Assembly: GCA_039830045.1 (NCBI GenBank)
Contig: CP140044.1
Location: 496,001 to 560,000 of the forward strand
Origin: Buchnera aphidicola (Floraphis choui)
GTDB taxonomy: Bacteria; Pseudomonadota; Gammaproteobacteria; Enterobacterales; Enterobacteriaceae
Direction: 5' to 3'
DNA: 64,000 bases
Positions 31,907 through 43,616 of the stretch are shown here, one piece after another. How positions within the stretch are numbered: position 1 is the first letter of the stretch; every line of letters begins with the position of its first letter. A model generated the notes under the pieces. It worked only from the letters and a program-made list of their open reading frames with translations. It was not told the origin of the DNA and did no database searches. Position numbers and translations under genes: made by a program.

Positions 31907-32728
31907 TTATTTTTTACGATTTTTTACAATAAATCGATCTGTTCGCTTATTTTTTCTAGTTTTTTTCCCTTTAGTTTGTAATCCCCATGGGCTAACAGGA
32001 TGTTTCCCAAAATTCCTTCCTTCACCGCCTCCATGAGGATGGTCTACTGGATTCATTGCTGTTCCTCTAACAGTAGGACGAATTCCTCGCCAACGAGAAG
32101 AACCAGCTTTTCCTAATACCATTAACATATATTCTTCATTTCCTACTTCACCAATAGTTGCTCTACATTTCGATTCTAGACGTCTTATTTCTCCAGAACG
32201 TAAACGTAAAGTAACATATTTATCTTCTTTTGAAATTAATTGAACACTTGTTCCCGCTGATCTAGCTATTTGTGCTCCTTTTCCAGGTTTCATTTCCACA
32301 TTATGAATCACGGTTCCAATAGGAATATTTTTCATAGGTAATACATTTCCAATCTTTATATCAGATGATGCTCCTGAAATCACTTTCGAACCAACTTTTA
32401 AACCTTTAGAAGCCAAAATGTATTTTCGTTCTCCATCTTTATATAATATTAAAGCAAGATTTGCAGACCGATTAGGATCATATTCTAATCGCTCGACAAT
32501 AGCAGGAATGTTATCTTTATTTCTTTTAAAATCAATAATTCTATACGCTTTCTTATGACCTCCTCCTATATGACGAGTAGTAATACGTCCATAATTATTT
32601 CTACCTCCACTATTGTTTTTTTTATTTATTAAAGAAGAATAAGGTTTTCCCTTATATAAATTAGAATTAACTAATTTTACAACATGACGACGACCCGGAG
32701 ATGTAGGTTTACACTTAATAATAGCCAC
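31907..32728 (-). CDS. rplB: Ribosomal protein L2
   Basis: Core 50S protein near the peptidyl transferase centre, 273 residues as in E. coli. [10 protein letters not shown] at the start, [16 protein letters not shown], and the C-terminal [18 protein letters not shown] with its functionally important histidine are intact. Confidence 0.98.
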   Translation of the reverse strand: MAIIKCKPTSPGRRHVVKLVNSNLYKGKPYSSLINKKNNSGGRNNYGRITTRHIGGGHKKAYRIIDFKRNKDNIPAIVERLEYDPNRSANLALILYKDGERKYILASKGLKVGSKVISGASSDIKIGNVLPMKNIPIGTVIHNVEMKPGKGAQIARSAGTSVQLISKEDKYVTLRLRSGEIRRLESKCRATIGEVGNEEYMLMVLGKAGSSRWRGIRPTVRGTAMNPVDHPHGGGEGRNFGKHPVSPWGLQTKGKKTRKNKRTDRFIVKNRKK

Positions 32729-32752
32729 TATCGGATTTTCCTTATTTCTCTT

Positions 32753-33055
32753 TTATTCTGTATTTCCAATAAAATTAACATTCTGTCCTTTTTTCAAAGA
32801 AACATAAGCTTTTTTCCAATCACTTAAATGACCTATACAATTATTCTTACGCTTCTTTTTTCCTTTTACAATCAATGTATTAATACAATTTACCTGTACT
32901 CGAAAAAGATTTTGTATAGTTGTCTTAATTTCCAATTTAGTTACATGAATAGGCACTTTTACTACTACAGTATTGAATTTTTCCGAAGAAATAGAAGATT
33001 TTTCAGAAATATGCGGAGAAAAAAATACTTTTAAAAGCTTTATTTTATCAATCAT
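32753..33055 (-). CDS. rplW: Ribosomal protein L23
   Basis: 50S exit-tunnel protein and docking site for trigger factor and SRP. 100 residues as in E. coli. [21 protein letters not shown] and [11 protein letters not shown] are conserved. The start overlaps the rplD stop by 4 bases. Confidence 0.96.
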   Translation of the reverse strand: MIDKIKLLKVFFSPHISEKSSISSEKFNTVVVKVPIHVTKLEIKTTIQNLFRVQVNCINTLIVKGKKKRKNNCIGHLSDWKKAYVSLKKGQNVNFIGNTE

Positions 33056-33657
33056 AGTAATAACTTCTCTATTTGTTTAATAGCTTCAGAAGTAATAATA
33101 ATATTTTTATAAGTTATTAAATTCATTGGATCAATAATATTAATAGATTTAGCATTTATTCTATATAAATTACGAGAAGCTAAAAATAAATTATCATCCC
33201 TTTTTTTTGTTATAATTAAAACATCAGATACATTTATAGATTTCAATTTACTCACTAATAACTTAGTCTTAGGTTTATCTATAGAAAAATTTTCAAAAAC
33301 TAAAAGACGATTTTTACGAATTAGTTCGGAAAAAACACTTCTTAACGCACCTCGATACATCTTTTTATTAATCTTTTGATGATAATTCTTAGACTTGGCT
33401 GCAAAAGTTACACCACCCGAACGCCATATAGGACTTCTTAAAGAGCCTGCTCTTGCACGTCCAGTTCCTTTTTGGCGCCACGGTTTCTTTCCTGATCCAG
33501 ATACCTCTGAACGACTTTTTTGAGCCTTAGTTCCTTGACGAGAACTAGACGAGTAAGAAACAATGACTTGATGCACTAATGCTTCATTAAAATTACAATT
33601 AAAAACAACATCAGATACATTAACAATATTTTGTTTATCTCTAAGCACTAATTCCAC
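33052..33657 (-). CDS. rplD: Ribosomal protein L4
   Basis: 50S tunnel protein and, in E. coli, autorepressor of the S10 operon. 201 residues as in E. coli. MELVLRDKQ start, the tunnel loop [23 protein letters not shown] and SELIRKNRL are conserved. The start lies inside the end of rplC (17-base overlap), caused by a longer L3 tail. Confidence 0.97.
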   Translation of the reverse strand: MELVLRDKQNIVNVSDVVFNCNFNEALVHQVIVSYSSSSRQGTKAQKSRSEVSGSGKKPWRQKGTGRARAGSLRSPIWRSGGVTFAAKSKNYHQKINKKMYRGALRSVFSELIRKNRLLVFENFSIDKPKTKLLVSKLKSINVSDVLIITKKRDDNLFLASRNLYRINAKSINIIDPMNLITYKNIIITSEAIKQIEKLLL

Positions 33658-34303
33658 TATGCTTCACTCCTTTTACCTTAATCGCTGGTTTAATAATAAG
33701 ATCACTTCCTTTTGAACCAGGAACTGAACCTTTTACCAGAAGCAAATTTCGTTTCAAATCAATTTTAATAATATCTAAATTTTGTACAGTCGTTCTATGA
33801 TTTCCTAAGCGACCTGCCATTTTTTTACCTTTAAAAACTTTACCAGGTGTTTGATTCTGTCCAATGGAACCAGGAGCACGATGAGATAAAGAATTTCCAT
33901 GGCTAGTATCTTGAGCTCGAAAATGCCATCTTTTTACTGTACCACAAAATCCTTTTCCCTTAGACTTACCAACGACATCAACTTTTTTTATATTCAAAAA
34001 TAAGTTTAAATCTATGTTTTGTCCTACTTTAAAATCTGATATATTTTTAAAAATACGAAATTCCCATAAACCACGACCAGGTTTAGCACTGGATCGTAAA
34101 AAATGACCAACTTCTGATTTAATCAAATTATTACTTTTTTTTGTTCCTGTAGTAACCTGAATAGCATTATAATTATCAACATCTACAGTTTTAATTTGAA
34201 CAACACGATTTTCTTGAACTTCAATCACAGTAACTGGAATAGATACACCTTCGTTTGAAAAAATACGAGTCATTCCTATTTTTTTACCAATTAAACCAAT
34301 CAT
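33641..34303 (-). CDS. rplC: Ribosomal protein L3
   Basis: 50S assembly protein reaching the peptidyl transferase centre. The start at 34303 gives [15 protein letters not shown], as in E. coli; the ORF continues eight codons upstream without homology. [29 protein letters not shown] and [15 protein letters not shown] are intact. The protein ends [16 protein letters not shown], about ten residues beyond E. coli, and this tail overlaps rplD. Confidence 0.96.
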   Translation of the reverse strand: MIGLIGKKIGMTRIFSNEGVSIPVTVIEVQENRVVQIKTVDVDNYNAIQVTTGTKKSNNLIKSEVGHFLRSSAKPGRGLWEFRIFKNISDFKVGQNIDLNLFLNIKKVDVVGKSKGKGFCGTVKRWHFRAQDTSHGNSLSHRAPGSIGQNQTPGKVFKGKKMAGRLGNHRTTVQNLDIIKIDLKRNLLLVKGSVPGSKGSDLIIKPAIKVKGVKHSGISA

Positions 34304-34340
34304 ATTACTTTGATTCCTTTTGATCACTTAATGATACGAA

Positions 34341-35094
<754 letters not shown>

Positions 35095-36279
35095 TTAATT
35101 AATAACTTTAACTACAATTCCAGCACCTACAGTCCTTCCACCTTCACGAATAGCAAATCGTAATCCATCGGCCATAGCAATAGGATGAATTAACGTAACA
35201 ACCATTTTTATATTATCTCCAGGCATAACCATTTCTACTCCTTCTGGTAATTCAATATAACCAGTTACATCCGTAGTACGAAAATAAAATTGTGGTCTAT
35301 ATCCCTTAAAAAATGGTGTATGACGTCCACCTTCTTCTTTAGATAATACATACACTTCAGATTCAAATTTTATATGCGGAGTAATAGCTCCTGGCTTTGA
35401 TAGTACTTGACCTCTTTCAATATCATCACGTTTAGTCCCCCGTAATAATACTCCAACATTTTCTCCAGCCCGTCCCTCATCTAATAGCTTTCGAAACATT
35501 TCTACACCAGTACATATAGTTTTAGAAGTAGGCTTAATACCTACAATTTCTACTTCTTCACCTACTCTTATTATACCTCTTTCTACACGTCCAGTAACTA
35601 CTGTACCACGACCTGATATAGAAAAGACATCCTCTATAGGTAATAAAAATGGTTGATCAATAGATCTAACAGGTTCAGGAATATATGTATCTAATATATT
35701 AGCTAAATCAACAATTTTTCTTTCCCATATAATATCTCCTTCTAACGCTTTTAAAGCAGAACCACGTATAATTGGAGTTTTTTCACCAGGAAAATCATAT
35801 TGAGTTAATAAATCACGTACTTCCATTTCTACTAATTCTAGCAGTTCTTCATCATCAACCATATCACATTTATTTAAAAAAACAACAATATAAGGTACTC
35901 CAACTTGTCTTCCTAATAAAATGTGTTCACGAGTTTGAGGCATAGGACCATCTGTAGCCGCTACTACTAAAATTGCGCCATCCATTTGAGCAGCCCCAGT
36001 AATCATATTTTTTATATAATCAGCATGTCCAGGACAATCTACATGAGCATAATGTCTCAAAGAAGTATCATATTCTACATGAGAAGTATTAATAGTAATT
36101 CCTCTTTCTTTCTCTTCTGGAGCATTATCTATTTGATCAAAAGCTCGAGCACATCCTCCATACTTTTTTGCTAAAACTGTAGTAATAGCTGCAGTCAAAG
36201 TAGTTTTTCCATGATCCACATGACCAATAGTACCTACATTTATATGAGGTTTTAAACGTTTAAATTTTTCTTTAGACAC
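35095..36279 (-). CDS. tufA: Elongation factor Tu
   Basis: GTPase delivering aminoacyl-tRNA to the ribosome. The start is GTG at 36279 ([25 protein letters not shown]), with AAAGGGA upstream and 394 residues as in E. coli; the ATG eight codons earlier adds non-homologous residues. G1 GHVDHGKT, G3 DCPGH, G4 NKCD, G5 SALK and the switch [12 protein letters not shown] are intact. Last gene of the str operon, followed by a strong terminator. Confidence 0.98.
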   Translation of the reverse strand: MSKEKFKRLKPHINVGTIGHVDHGKTTLTAAITTVLAKKYGGCARAFDQIDNAPEEKERGITINTSHVEYDTSLRHYAHVDCPGHADYIKNMITGAAQMDGAILVVAATDGPMPQTREHILLGRQVGVPYIVVFLNKCDMVDDEELLELVEMEVRDLLTQYDFPGEKTPIIRGSALKALEGDIIWERKIVDLANILDTYIPEPVRSIDQPFLLPIEDVFSISGRGTVVTGRVERGIIRVGEEVEIVGIKPTSKTICTGVEMFRKLLDEGRAGENVGVLLRGTKRDDIERGQVLSKPGAITPHIKFESEVYVLSKEEGGRHTPFFKGYRPQFYFRTTDVTGYIELPEGVEMVMPGDNIKMVVTLIHPIAMADGLRFAIREGGRTVGAGIVVKVIN

Positions 36280-36327
36280 AATAATTTCCCTTTTTAAAAA
36301 CATTTAAAATAATATAAAACGTTAAAA

Positions 36328-38439
36328 TTATCTATTTTTTCTTGTTTCAACAATAGAAGTTGCTATATTACTTGGAGCTTCTAAATATTTTAAAAATTCC
36401 ATTGAATAAGATGCTCGACCTTGTGTTTGTGAACGTAAATCTGTCGCATAACCAAACATTTCGGCTAGAGGAACATAAGCTAAAATTATTTTTCCCATTA
36501 ACAAATCTTTCATTCCTTCAATCATACCTCTCCTTCTATTCAAATCACCTATTACATCTCCCATATATTCTTCTGGAGTTTCTACTTCTACCTTCATAAT
36601 TGGTTCTAATAATATTGGCTTTGCATGTTTAAAAGCATTTCTAAATGCTAATGAAGCAGCTAATTTAAATGCAATTTCAGAAGAATCAACATCATGATAT
36701 GAACCAAAGTGCAAACGCACTCCAATATTAACAACAGGATACCCAGCTAATGGACCATTATGTAACTGATCTTGTATACCTTTGTCAATAGCAGAGATGT
36801 ATTCTCCTGGAATAACTCCGCCCTTAATATCATTAATAAATTTATAATTCCCTTCACTAGATTTTAAAGGAAATAAATCAATTACAACATGCCCATACTG
36901 ACCTCTTCCACCTGATTGCTTTATATATTTTCCCTCAACATTATTAATAGTATTCCTAATAGTTTCGCGATAAGCAACTTGAGGCTTTCCTATATTAGCA
37001 TTAACACTAAATTCTCTTCTCATTCTTTCGACAATTATTTCTAAATGTAATTCTCCCATACCAGAAATAATAGTTTGATTTGATTCTTTATCAGTGCAAA
37101 CTCTAAAAGAAGGATCTTCTTTTGCTAATCTGCTCAAAGAAATACCCATTTTTTCTTGATCTGATTTAGTTTTTGCTTCCACTGCTATAGAAATTACTGG
37201 ATCAGGAAAATTAATTTTTTCTAATACAATTAAATGATTAGGATCACATAAAGTATCACCTGTCGTTACGCCTTTTAAACCAATTGCAGCAGCTATATCA
37301 CCAGCTCTTACTTCCTTTATTTCTTCTCGCTTATTTGCATGCATTTGTACAATACGTCCAAAACGTTCTTTTTGATGTTTAACAGAATTAAACACTACAT
37401 CTCCAGAATTTACTACACCAGAATATACTCTAAAAAAAGTTAAATTTCCAACAAATGGATCTGTAGCAATTTTAAAAGCTAATGCAGAAAAAGGTTCTTG
37501 ATCATTAGAATAACGTAAAATCGAATTGTTTTTAATATCTTCAGATATTCCTTTAATAGATGTAATATCATTAGGGGATGGCAAAAATTCAATTATAGCA
37601 TCTAATAAAGTTTGTACACCTTTGTTTTTAAACGCAGATCCGCAAGTAACGAGAAGAATTTCATTATTTAATGCTCGTTTACGAAGAGCAGATTTAATTT
37701 CTTCTTCAGATACTGTTTGTCCCATTAAATATTTTTCCATCAGGAACTCATCATTTTCTACTGCAATTTCAATAAGATTTTGATTCCACTTTTCGGATAA
37801 CTCTTTTAAATGAACAGGAATATTTTCATAAGTAAACGTAACGCCTTGATCTAAATTATTCCAATGAATTGCTTTCATTTTTATTAAATCAATTATTCCA
37901 ATAAAGTTATCTTCTGATCCAATAGCTAATTGAATGGGAACAGGATTAGCACCAAGTTTTTCTTTGATTTGCGTAACTACGTCAAGAAAATTTGCACCCA
38001 TACGATCCATTTTATTTATAAAAGCAATTCTCGGAACATTATATTTATTTGCTTGACGCCATACTGTTTCTGATTGAGGTTGTACTCCTCCTACAGCACA
38101 ATATACCATAACAACACCATCCAATACTCTCATAGACCTTTCTACCTCTATAGTAAAATCTACATGTCCAGGAGTATCAATAATATTAATTCTATGTGGT
38201 AAAAACTGCTTAGCCATTCCAGACCAAAAAGTAGTAGTTGCAGCAGAAGTTATAGTAATTCCTCTTTCTTGTTCTTGTTCCATCCAATCCATAGTAGCTG
38301 TACCGTCATGTACTTCACCAATCTTATGATTAATGCCTGTATAAAATAAAATACGTTCAGTAGTAGTTGTTTTTCCAGCATCTATATGAGCGCTAATTCC
38401 TATATTTCTATATTGTATTATTGGTGTAATACGTCCCAT
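36328..38439 (-). CDS. fusA: Elongation factor G
   Basis: Translocase GTPase, 703 residues (E. coli 704). G1 AHIDAGKTT, switch [13 protein letters not shown]3 DTPGHVD, G4 NKMDR are present, and domain IV contains [10 protein letters not shown]. Order rpsL-rpsG-fusA-tufA as in the E. coli str operon. Confidence 0.98.
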   Translation of the reverse strand: MGRITPIIQYRNIGISAHIDAGKTTTTERILFYTGINHKIGEVHDGTATMDWMEQEQERGITITSAATTTFWSGMAKQFLPHRINIIDTPGHVDFTIEVERSMRVLDGVVMVYCAVGGVQPQSETVWRQANKYNVPRIAFINKMDRMGANFLDVVTQIKEKLGANPVPIQLAIGSEDNFIGIIDLIKMKAIHWNNLDQGVTFTYENIPVHLKELSEKWNQNLIEIAVENDEFLMEKYLMGQTVSEEEIKSALRKRALNNEILLVTCGSAFKNKGVQTLLDAIIEFLPSPNDITSIKGISEDIKNNSILRYSNDQEPFSALAFKIATDPFVGNLTFFRVYSGVVNSGDVVFNSVKHQKERFGRIVQMHANKREEIKEVRAGDIAAAIGLKGVTTGDTLCDPNHLIVLEKINFPDPVISIAVEAKTKSDQEKMGISLSRLAKEDPSFRVCTDKESNQTIISGMGELHLEIIVERMRREFSVNANIGKPQVAYRETIRNTINNVEGKYIKQSGGRGQYGHVVIDLFPLKSSEGNYKFINDIKGGVIPGEYISAIDKGIQDQLHNGPLAGYPVVNIGVRLHFGSYHDVDSSEIAFKLAASLAFRNAFKHAKPILLEPIMKVEVETPEEYMGDVIGDLNRRRGMIEGMKDLLMGKIILAYVPLAEMFGYATDLRSQTQGRASYSMEFLKYLEAPSNIATSIVETRKNR

Positions 38440-38535
38440 TATATTCCTCTAACTTTAAATCTCTATATAGTACATCATTATATACAAATTAAAATCAATT
38501 ATAAATTAGTTGAAATTCACACATATATTATTGAT

Positions 38536-39006
38536 TTACCAACGATAATGTGCAAAAGCTTTATTAGCCTCTGCCATACGGTGTACTTCTTCTCGTTTTT
38601 TTACAGCAGATCCTTTATTTTCTACTGCGTCTAATAACTCACTTGCTAATCTTAAAGACATTGACTTATCAGCACGTTTCCTAGCAGCATTTACTATCCA
38701 TCTCATCGCTAAAGCATGCCGTCGAACTGAACGAACTTCTACTGGAACTTGATATGTAGAACCTCCAACACGACGAGACTTTACTTCAACAGTGGGACGA
38801 ACATTATCTAAAGCTAAATCAAAAGATTCTAATTCTTTTTTCTTAGTATTCTTAGATAAGATTTGCAATGCACTATAAACTATATTTTCGGCAATCGACT
38901 TTTTTCCATTTATCATTATTATATTAATAAATTTTGCAATAATTTCAGAAGCAAATTTCGGATCTGACAAAATTTTTCTACATCCAACAACTCGCCGTCT
39001 CGGCAT
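38536..39006 (-). CDS. rpsG: Ribosomal protein S7
   Basis: 30S head protein and, in E. coli, repressor of the str operon. The start at 39006 gives [13 protein letters not shown]; an ATG four codons upstream is less likely. 156 residues, matching the short E. coli B-type form ending [28 protein letters not shown] is unmistakable. Confidence 0.97.
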   Translation of the reverse strand: MPRRRVVGCRKILSDPKFASEIIAKFINIIMINGKKSIAENIVYSALQILSKNTKKKELESFDLALDNVRPTVEVKSRRVGGSTYQVPVEVRSVRRHALAMRWIVNAARKRADKSMSLRLASELLDAVENKGSAVKKREEVHRMAEANKAFAHYRW

Positions 39007-39099
39007 AATACACTCCAATTAATATTAACTTGAAATTTGTTTAAACTATTTTTAATATTATTTATCATATAAAATGTAAACTTTATTAAAAATAATATT

Positions 39100-39474
39100 T
39101 TATAACTTTTGCTTTTTAACTCCATATTTAGAACGACTTTTTTTTCTGTTCTTTACACCAGAACAATCTAAAGCACCTCTTATTACATGATAACGCACTC
39201 CAGGTAAATCCTTTACTCGACCTCCTCGAATTAAAATAACTGAATGTTCTTGTAAGTTATGACCTTCACCTCCAATATAAGAAGTAACTTCAAAACCATT
39301 AGTTAAACGAACTCTGCATACTTTACGCAATGCAGAATTAGGTTTTTTAGGAGTAGTAGTATATACTCTAACGCAAACACCTCTTTTTTGAGGACATTTG
39401 CTCAAAGCTGGAACATTACTTTTAATTGTTTTGCGCAATCGAGATTTTCGAACTAATTGATTAACTGTAGTCAT
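39100..39474 (-). CDS. rpsL: Ribosomal protein S12
   Basis: 30S decoding-centre protein, 124 residues as in E. coli. [22 protein letters not shown] contains the lysine (42 in E. coli numbering) where streptomycin resistance arises, here the wild-type [21 protein letters not shown] with the second lysine is also intact. First ribosomal gene of the str operon, downstream of tusB. Confidence 0.98.
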   Translation of the reverse strand: MTTVNQLVRKSRLRKTIKSNVPALSKCPQKRGVCVRVYTTTPKKPNSALRKVCRVRLTNGFEVTSYIGGEGHNLQEHSVILIRGGRVKDLPGVRYHVIRGALDCSGVKNRKKSRSKYGVKKQKL

Positions 39475-39584
39475 ATATTTTTTAATTATTCCTTACTAGA
39501 AACTACTAATTAAAAAATTTTAAATAATATTTTATTAAAAAATAATTCTTTAATATTATAAATATAATTCAAAATGTTAAATTT

Positions 39585-39872
39585 TTACCAAGACATCTGT
39601 TTTTTATGTTTTACCGTCAAAACAACAAATTGTAAATAATCTATGATATTGACTTTATTAGAAACTTTTTTTTGAATACCACGAGCACGTATATCTTGTT
39701 TCATAACATATAATACTACCGGAATAGACAACATCTGTTTAAGAAAAATATTACCGTCTATTGAAATAATTACACTATCTTGTAATGCAATTACATCATC
39801 ATTAGATTTTAATAGATCTACCAATAATATCATATTAATTTCAAAAGGAGAACGCATTAAGATATGTAGCAT
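39585..39872 (-). CDS. tusB: TusB, sulfur relay subunit
   Basis: Part of the TusBCD complex that passes sulfur from TusA to TusE and MnmA for 2-thiolation of wobble uridine in Lys, Glu and Gln tRNAs. 95 residues, exactly E. coli's length, ending VVLTVKHKKQMSW (E. coli LTVKHPSQMAW). tRNA-Glu(UUC), a substrate, is in this window. tusDCB precede rpsL as in E. coli. Confidence 0.94.
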   Translation of the reverse strand: MLHILMRSPFEINMILLVDLLKSNDDVIALQDSVIISIDGNIFLKQMLSIPVVLYVMKQDIRARGIQKKVSNKVNIIDYLQFVVLTVKHKKQMSW

Positions 39873-39882
39873 ATTTTATTCC

Positions 39883-40242
39883 TTAAAAATTAATAATTAA
39901 ATCATGTTGCTCTAACTTTTCTCGTATGTGTATTCTACTTATAATAGAAACATTTAAAAAAAAGTCATATTTATTAAAATATCCCCTTTCAATTAACGAA
40001 TCTTTACAGTAATACAATTTATTAATATCAAAAAAAGGCAAAACTCCAAATGAAGATACATAATTACGTGACAAAATACATTGTGGATTTTGATTTCTCA
40101 TTAGTTGAAATATTCCATCTCCTACAAAAAAAATAGAAATATTTTGATTAATTACAGAAATAGACAAAACAGAATCTAATCCTTCACGACTCAAACTAGT
40201 TCCATGAGGTACATGAGAAAAAACAAAAGCTATATTTTTCAT
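39883..40242 (-). CDS. tusC: TusC, sulfur relay subunit
   Basis: DsrF-like subunit of the TusBCD hexamer. 119 residues as in E. coli. MKNIAFVFSHVPHGTSLSREGLDS resembles the E. coli start, and the position between tusD and tusB (spacings 11 and 10 bases) supports the call. Confidence 0.94.
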   Translation of the reverse strand: MKNIAFVFSHVPHGTSLSREGLDSVLSISVINQNISIFFVGDGIFQLMRNQNPQCILSRNYVSSFGVLPFFDINKLYYCKDSLIERGYFNKYDFFLNVSIISRIHIREKLEQHDLIINF

Positions 40243-40253
40243 AATATTTATTA

Positions 40254-40640
40254 TTAAAATTGTATAATACGATCACTTTTTTCTATATATCTCGCTAACT
40301 CACTAAATCCAGTTAAGTGAAATGACGATTTTAAAGTACTAATACTTCTTGAAAATTCATTATACACTTGATTTTTTACAATACCTCTTCTATAAGCAGC
40401 ACTAATACATACATTTAACTTAACACCAAACGTTTTATTTAAATCTACCCACTTTTCAATTAAATTATATTCATCAGAAGAGAATGAAATTAATTTATTA
40501 GCATTCAACACTCCATCAAAATGAAAAAAAACGCTTAATAATTTATAATTACTAGTAAAAATAGCACGAGAGAATAAAAGAGCAGTACTTGCATTTTGAG
40601 TTCCATAAGGAGGGCCAGTAACTAATAACGTATAACTCAT
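40254..40640 (-). CDS. tusD: TusD, sulfurtransferase subunit
   Basis: Sulfur-carrying subunit of TusBCD. The start at 40640 (MSYTLLVTGPPYGTQNAS) aligns residue for residue with E. coli MRFAIVVTGPAYGTQQAS; an ATG six codons upstream is possible. The active cysteine lies in LNVCISAAYRRG, matching Cys78 of E. coli. It is 128 residues long, as in E. coli. Confidence 0.94.
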   Translation of the reverse strand: MSYTLLVTGPPYGTQNASTALLFSRAIFTSNYKLLSVFFHFDGVLNANKLISFSSDEYNLIEKWVDLNKTFGVKLNVCISAAYRRGIVKNQVYNEFSRSISTLKSSFHLTGFSELARYIEKSDRIIQF

Positions 40641-40708
40641 TCTATTTTTGCATTTCATATTTTATACTTTATATTAAAAACAATATCTCATATAATATTC
40701 ATTTCTCA

Positions 40709-41476
40709 TTATGATGGATTAGTTTTTATATTAATCAACTCTATATCAAATATTAAAGTAGAATTGCCTGGTATACCAGGAACTCCTTTTGTTCCATATG
40801 CTAAAGAAGGTGGAATAATTAACTTAATTCGTCCCCCTTTTTTTATATATTTTAATCCTTCTTGCCATCCTAATATTACACTATTCAAAGGAAAAGATAA
40901 GGGTTTTCCTCTCTTATAAGAACTATCAAATTCATTTCCACTAATTAATGATCCAACATAATTTACAGTAACAATATCATTCTCATGTGGATATAACCCT
41001 TTTCCTTCTCTTTCTATAAAATAAACTAAACCTGTACGTGAACGTCTTGCATTTTTTTTTGTTAAAATTTTATTAATATATTTTTCTCCTTGAATTCCAT
41101 TAATTTTTATCTCTTTAATTACTATATCTTTTTCTAAACGTAATAACTTCATTTCTAATTTATTTAATATTTGAAACACCTCTTTAGTAGATAATTTAGG
41201 TTTAAAAGAAAATGAATCTTTAATTCCTAATAATAAGATTTCTTTATTTAAATGTACTCCCAATTTGTTTTTGTCTATAAAAAAATTATTTATATAATTT
41301 CCTAATGATATACCCAATGCATAAGACGATTTATTACCATCAATTTTAGAATTCTTGTTAATAGACGCATTTGATTGAGATGAAGCAACCGTAGAATTTA
41401 TTACTTTTGAATAAGCTAAAAAAGAACAAAAAGAAATGATTGTTATCACTATTCCTCTAAATAAAAATACGAACAT
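40709..41476 (-). CDS. fkpA: FkpA, periplasmic FKBP-type PPIase and chaperone
   Basis: Exported folding catalyst. A hydrophobic signal-like segment spans about residues 3-22. The N-terminal dimerisation domain (SSYALGISLGNYI) is followed by an FKBP domain with VTVNYVGSL, FDSSYKRGKPLSF, GWQEGLKYIKKGGRIKLIIP and FDIELI, containing the usual active-site aromatics. 255 residues (E. coli 270), lacking the alanine- and lysine-rich tail. With the parvulin domain of PpiD lost, this is the complete PPIase in the window. Confidence 0.95.
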   Translation of the reverse strand: MFVFLFRGIVITIISFCSFLAYSKVINSTVASSQSNASINKNSKIDGNKSSYALGISLGNYINNFFIDKNKLGVHLNKEILLLGIKDSFSFKPKLSTKEVFQILNKLEMKLLRLEKDIVIKEIKINGIQGEKYINKILTKKNARRSRTGLVYFIEREGKGLYPHENDIVTVNYVGSLISGNEFDSSYKRGKPLSFPLNSVILGWQEGLKYIKKGGRIKLIIPPSLAYGTKGVPGIPGNSTLIFDIELINIKTNPS

Positions 41477-42458
41477 CCTCTCTCCAAAAGATAAAATACA
41501 ACCTTAATCATAATATTAGTTAAGAACATCTAACTACTCAAAATATAATATAAAACATAAATATAATAACAATATATAATATTGAATTATACTATCTTTA
41601 AGAATATTCCAATTTAAAATATAAATCGAACGTAAAGAAAATTATGTAGAATATATTATATTGTACATAATCTATAAAACTGATATAAAATAAAATTCAT
41701 GTTCTTTATATGCATGTTTTATTTTATATTCATAGTAATATTCTAACAATATAATATTTCAAACACTAATAACTAAAAAATACTAAATTAAATGAAAATT
41801 TTAATTCTTATAAAAATTTATTATGACAAAATGTTAATATACAGTTCAAAACTAACACATTTTAAATCAATTAAAGTATACAAAAACTAAATAAACTATT
41901 CTAAATCAATATATAAAATAAAATTTATTTAAAAATTCACATTAAAATATCAAAATAATATTAATAATATAAATTATTACTTATATTAAAACATTAAAAA
42001 ATTAACAGTTATACTTTTTAAATACTTTACCATTTAAAACTATAAATCATAACTAAAACGTTTTATGATAAGTTTTATCATAATTAAATATTACTTATAT
42101 TAAATTATAAAAAATTCAAATTGTTTATTTCAACTGATATACAACCCAACATATATAAAATGTACTAAAAATTTTTTAAATAAATCAATATAACTGTTAT
42201 TAAAGCATATATATCTATCATTTTAAAATTTATCTTAAATATCAAGATATAATTCTTTGTTTTAAAATTACAATGTTCAAATATATAAATTTTTTATTAA
42301 TAGTAAACTCTTAATAAAAAACTATTTTCATCTATAAATTATTATAATTTAAATTAATATACATACTAATTTTATATTATTTATATAAAAGTATAGAATT
42401 CTTATACTTTTATATAAAAATTATTAATAAGTTTTACATTATATAGGAACTTAAAATA
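41477..42458. other. Gene-free AT-rich spacer between fkpA and tsgA
   Basis: About 980 bases between divergent genes. No RNA gene or homologous coding remnant is visible. It holds several AT-only inverted repeats, the longest at 42380-42418. In E. coli a large block including slyD, crp, argD and ppiA lies here, so it is probably the scar of that loss. Confidence 0.6.
42380..42418. repeat. 16-bp perfect inverted repeat upstream of tsgA
   Basis: Arms at 42380-42395 and 42403-42418 (TTTATATAAAAGTATA and its reverse complement) around a 7-nt loop, ending 40 bases before the tsgA start. It is almost purely A/T, so chance is possible in such DNA. Confidence 0.6.
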
Positions 42459-43616
42459 ATGGAAAAAAAAAATCTTATCGGACTTACTTGTATTAGTTTT
42501 TGCTCATATGCTTTAACAGGTGCATTAATTATCGTTACCGGCATAATTTTAGGAAATGTATCTAAATATTTTGGTATATCTATTACTCATATGAGTAGTA
42601 CTTTTACTTTATTAAACGCCGGAATATTAATTTCTATTTTTTTAAACTCATGGCTAGTAAATATAATAACGTTACAAAAACAATTAATAGCTGGATTTAT
42701 ACTAACAATAATAGCTATATGGACATTAATATTTCACCATACGCTTATATCATTCTCTTGTAGTATATTTATACTAGGTTTAGTTAGTGGGGTAACTATG
42801 TCTATAGGTACTTTTCTAATTACTCACTTATATGAAGGAAGTAAAAGAGCATCTATATTACTACTGACCGATTCATGTTTCAGTATGTCAGGAATTATAT
42901 TTCCTATTATTTCTACACTTCTAATTTCTAACAATATTACATGGTATTGGATTTATCCTATAATAGGAATATTTTATATAATTATATTCATATTAACACT
43001 AAATCTACGATTTCCTAAATTGAACACTCAAATCGAAAAACTTAATACAATAAAAAAATGGAACATTTCTATTTTTTATCTATCTATATCAGCATTATTA
43101 TATATATTAGGACAATTAAGTTTTATCTCATGGATTCCAGAATATACTATAAAATCTATTGGCTTAAATATTATTCAAGCTGGAAAGTTAGTTAGTAATT
43201 TTTGGATGTCATATATGATAGGAATGTGGATATTTAGTTTTATATTGAAATATTTTGATTTAAAAAAAATGATTATATATTTAACAGGAATATCTACATT
43301 ATTGATTTACATATTTAATAATGTTCACAATTACATTTTACTACAATTAATTATAATTTTAATAGGGTTCTTTTCTAGTGCTATTTATACTATTATCATA
43401 ACATTAGCTTCCCAACAAACAAAAATACCTTCTCCTAAAATCACCAATTTTATTTTAACTAGTGGAACAGTAGGTACATTATTAACCTTTATAGTAACTG
43501 GACCTATTGTCAAACACTACGGGTTTATTTCAGCGCTTATTACATCTAATATATTGTATGGATTAGTGTTTATACTATCTATATTGCTATACTCAATAAA
43601 AAAAATAACATATTAA
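42459..43616 (+). CDS. tsgA: TsgA-like major facilitator transporter
   Basis: Inner-membrane protein of the major facilitator superfamily with about twelve hydrophobic segments, 385 residues (E. coli TsgA about 393). The N-terminus ([27 protein letters not shown]) and [21 protein letters not shown] fit TsgA. Substrate unknown; in a symbiont it may export or import a nutrient. TATAGGAAC precedes the start. Its stop overlaps the convergent trpS stop by 4 bases. Confidence 0.88.
   Translation: MEKKNLIGLTCISFCSYALTGALIIVTGIILGNVSKYFGISITHMSSTFTLLNAGILISIFLNSWLVNIITLQKQLIAGFILTIIAIWTLIFHHTLISFSCSIFILGLVSGVTMSIGTFLITHLYEGSKRASILLLTDSCFSMSGIIFPIISTLLISNNITWYWIYPIIGIFYIIIFILTLNLRFPKLNTQIEKLNTIKKWNISIFYLSISALLYILGQLSFISWIPEYTIKSIGLNIIQAGKLVSNFWMSYMIGMWIFSFILKYFDLKKMIIYLTGISTLLIYIFNNVHNYILLQLIIILIGFFSSAIYTIIITLASQQTKIPSPKITNFILTSGTVGTLLTFIVTGPIVKHYGFISALITSNILYGLVFILSILLYSIKKITY

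Noticed and set aside
41683..41729. 13-bp inverted repeat upstream of fkpA
   Set aside because: A/T-only arms with a 21-nt loop; many such stems are expected in this composition and it has no position-specific support.
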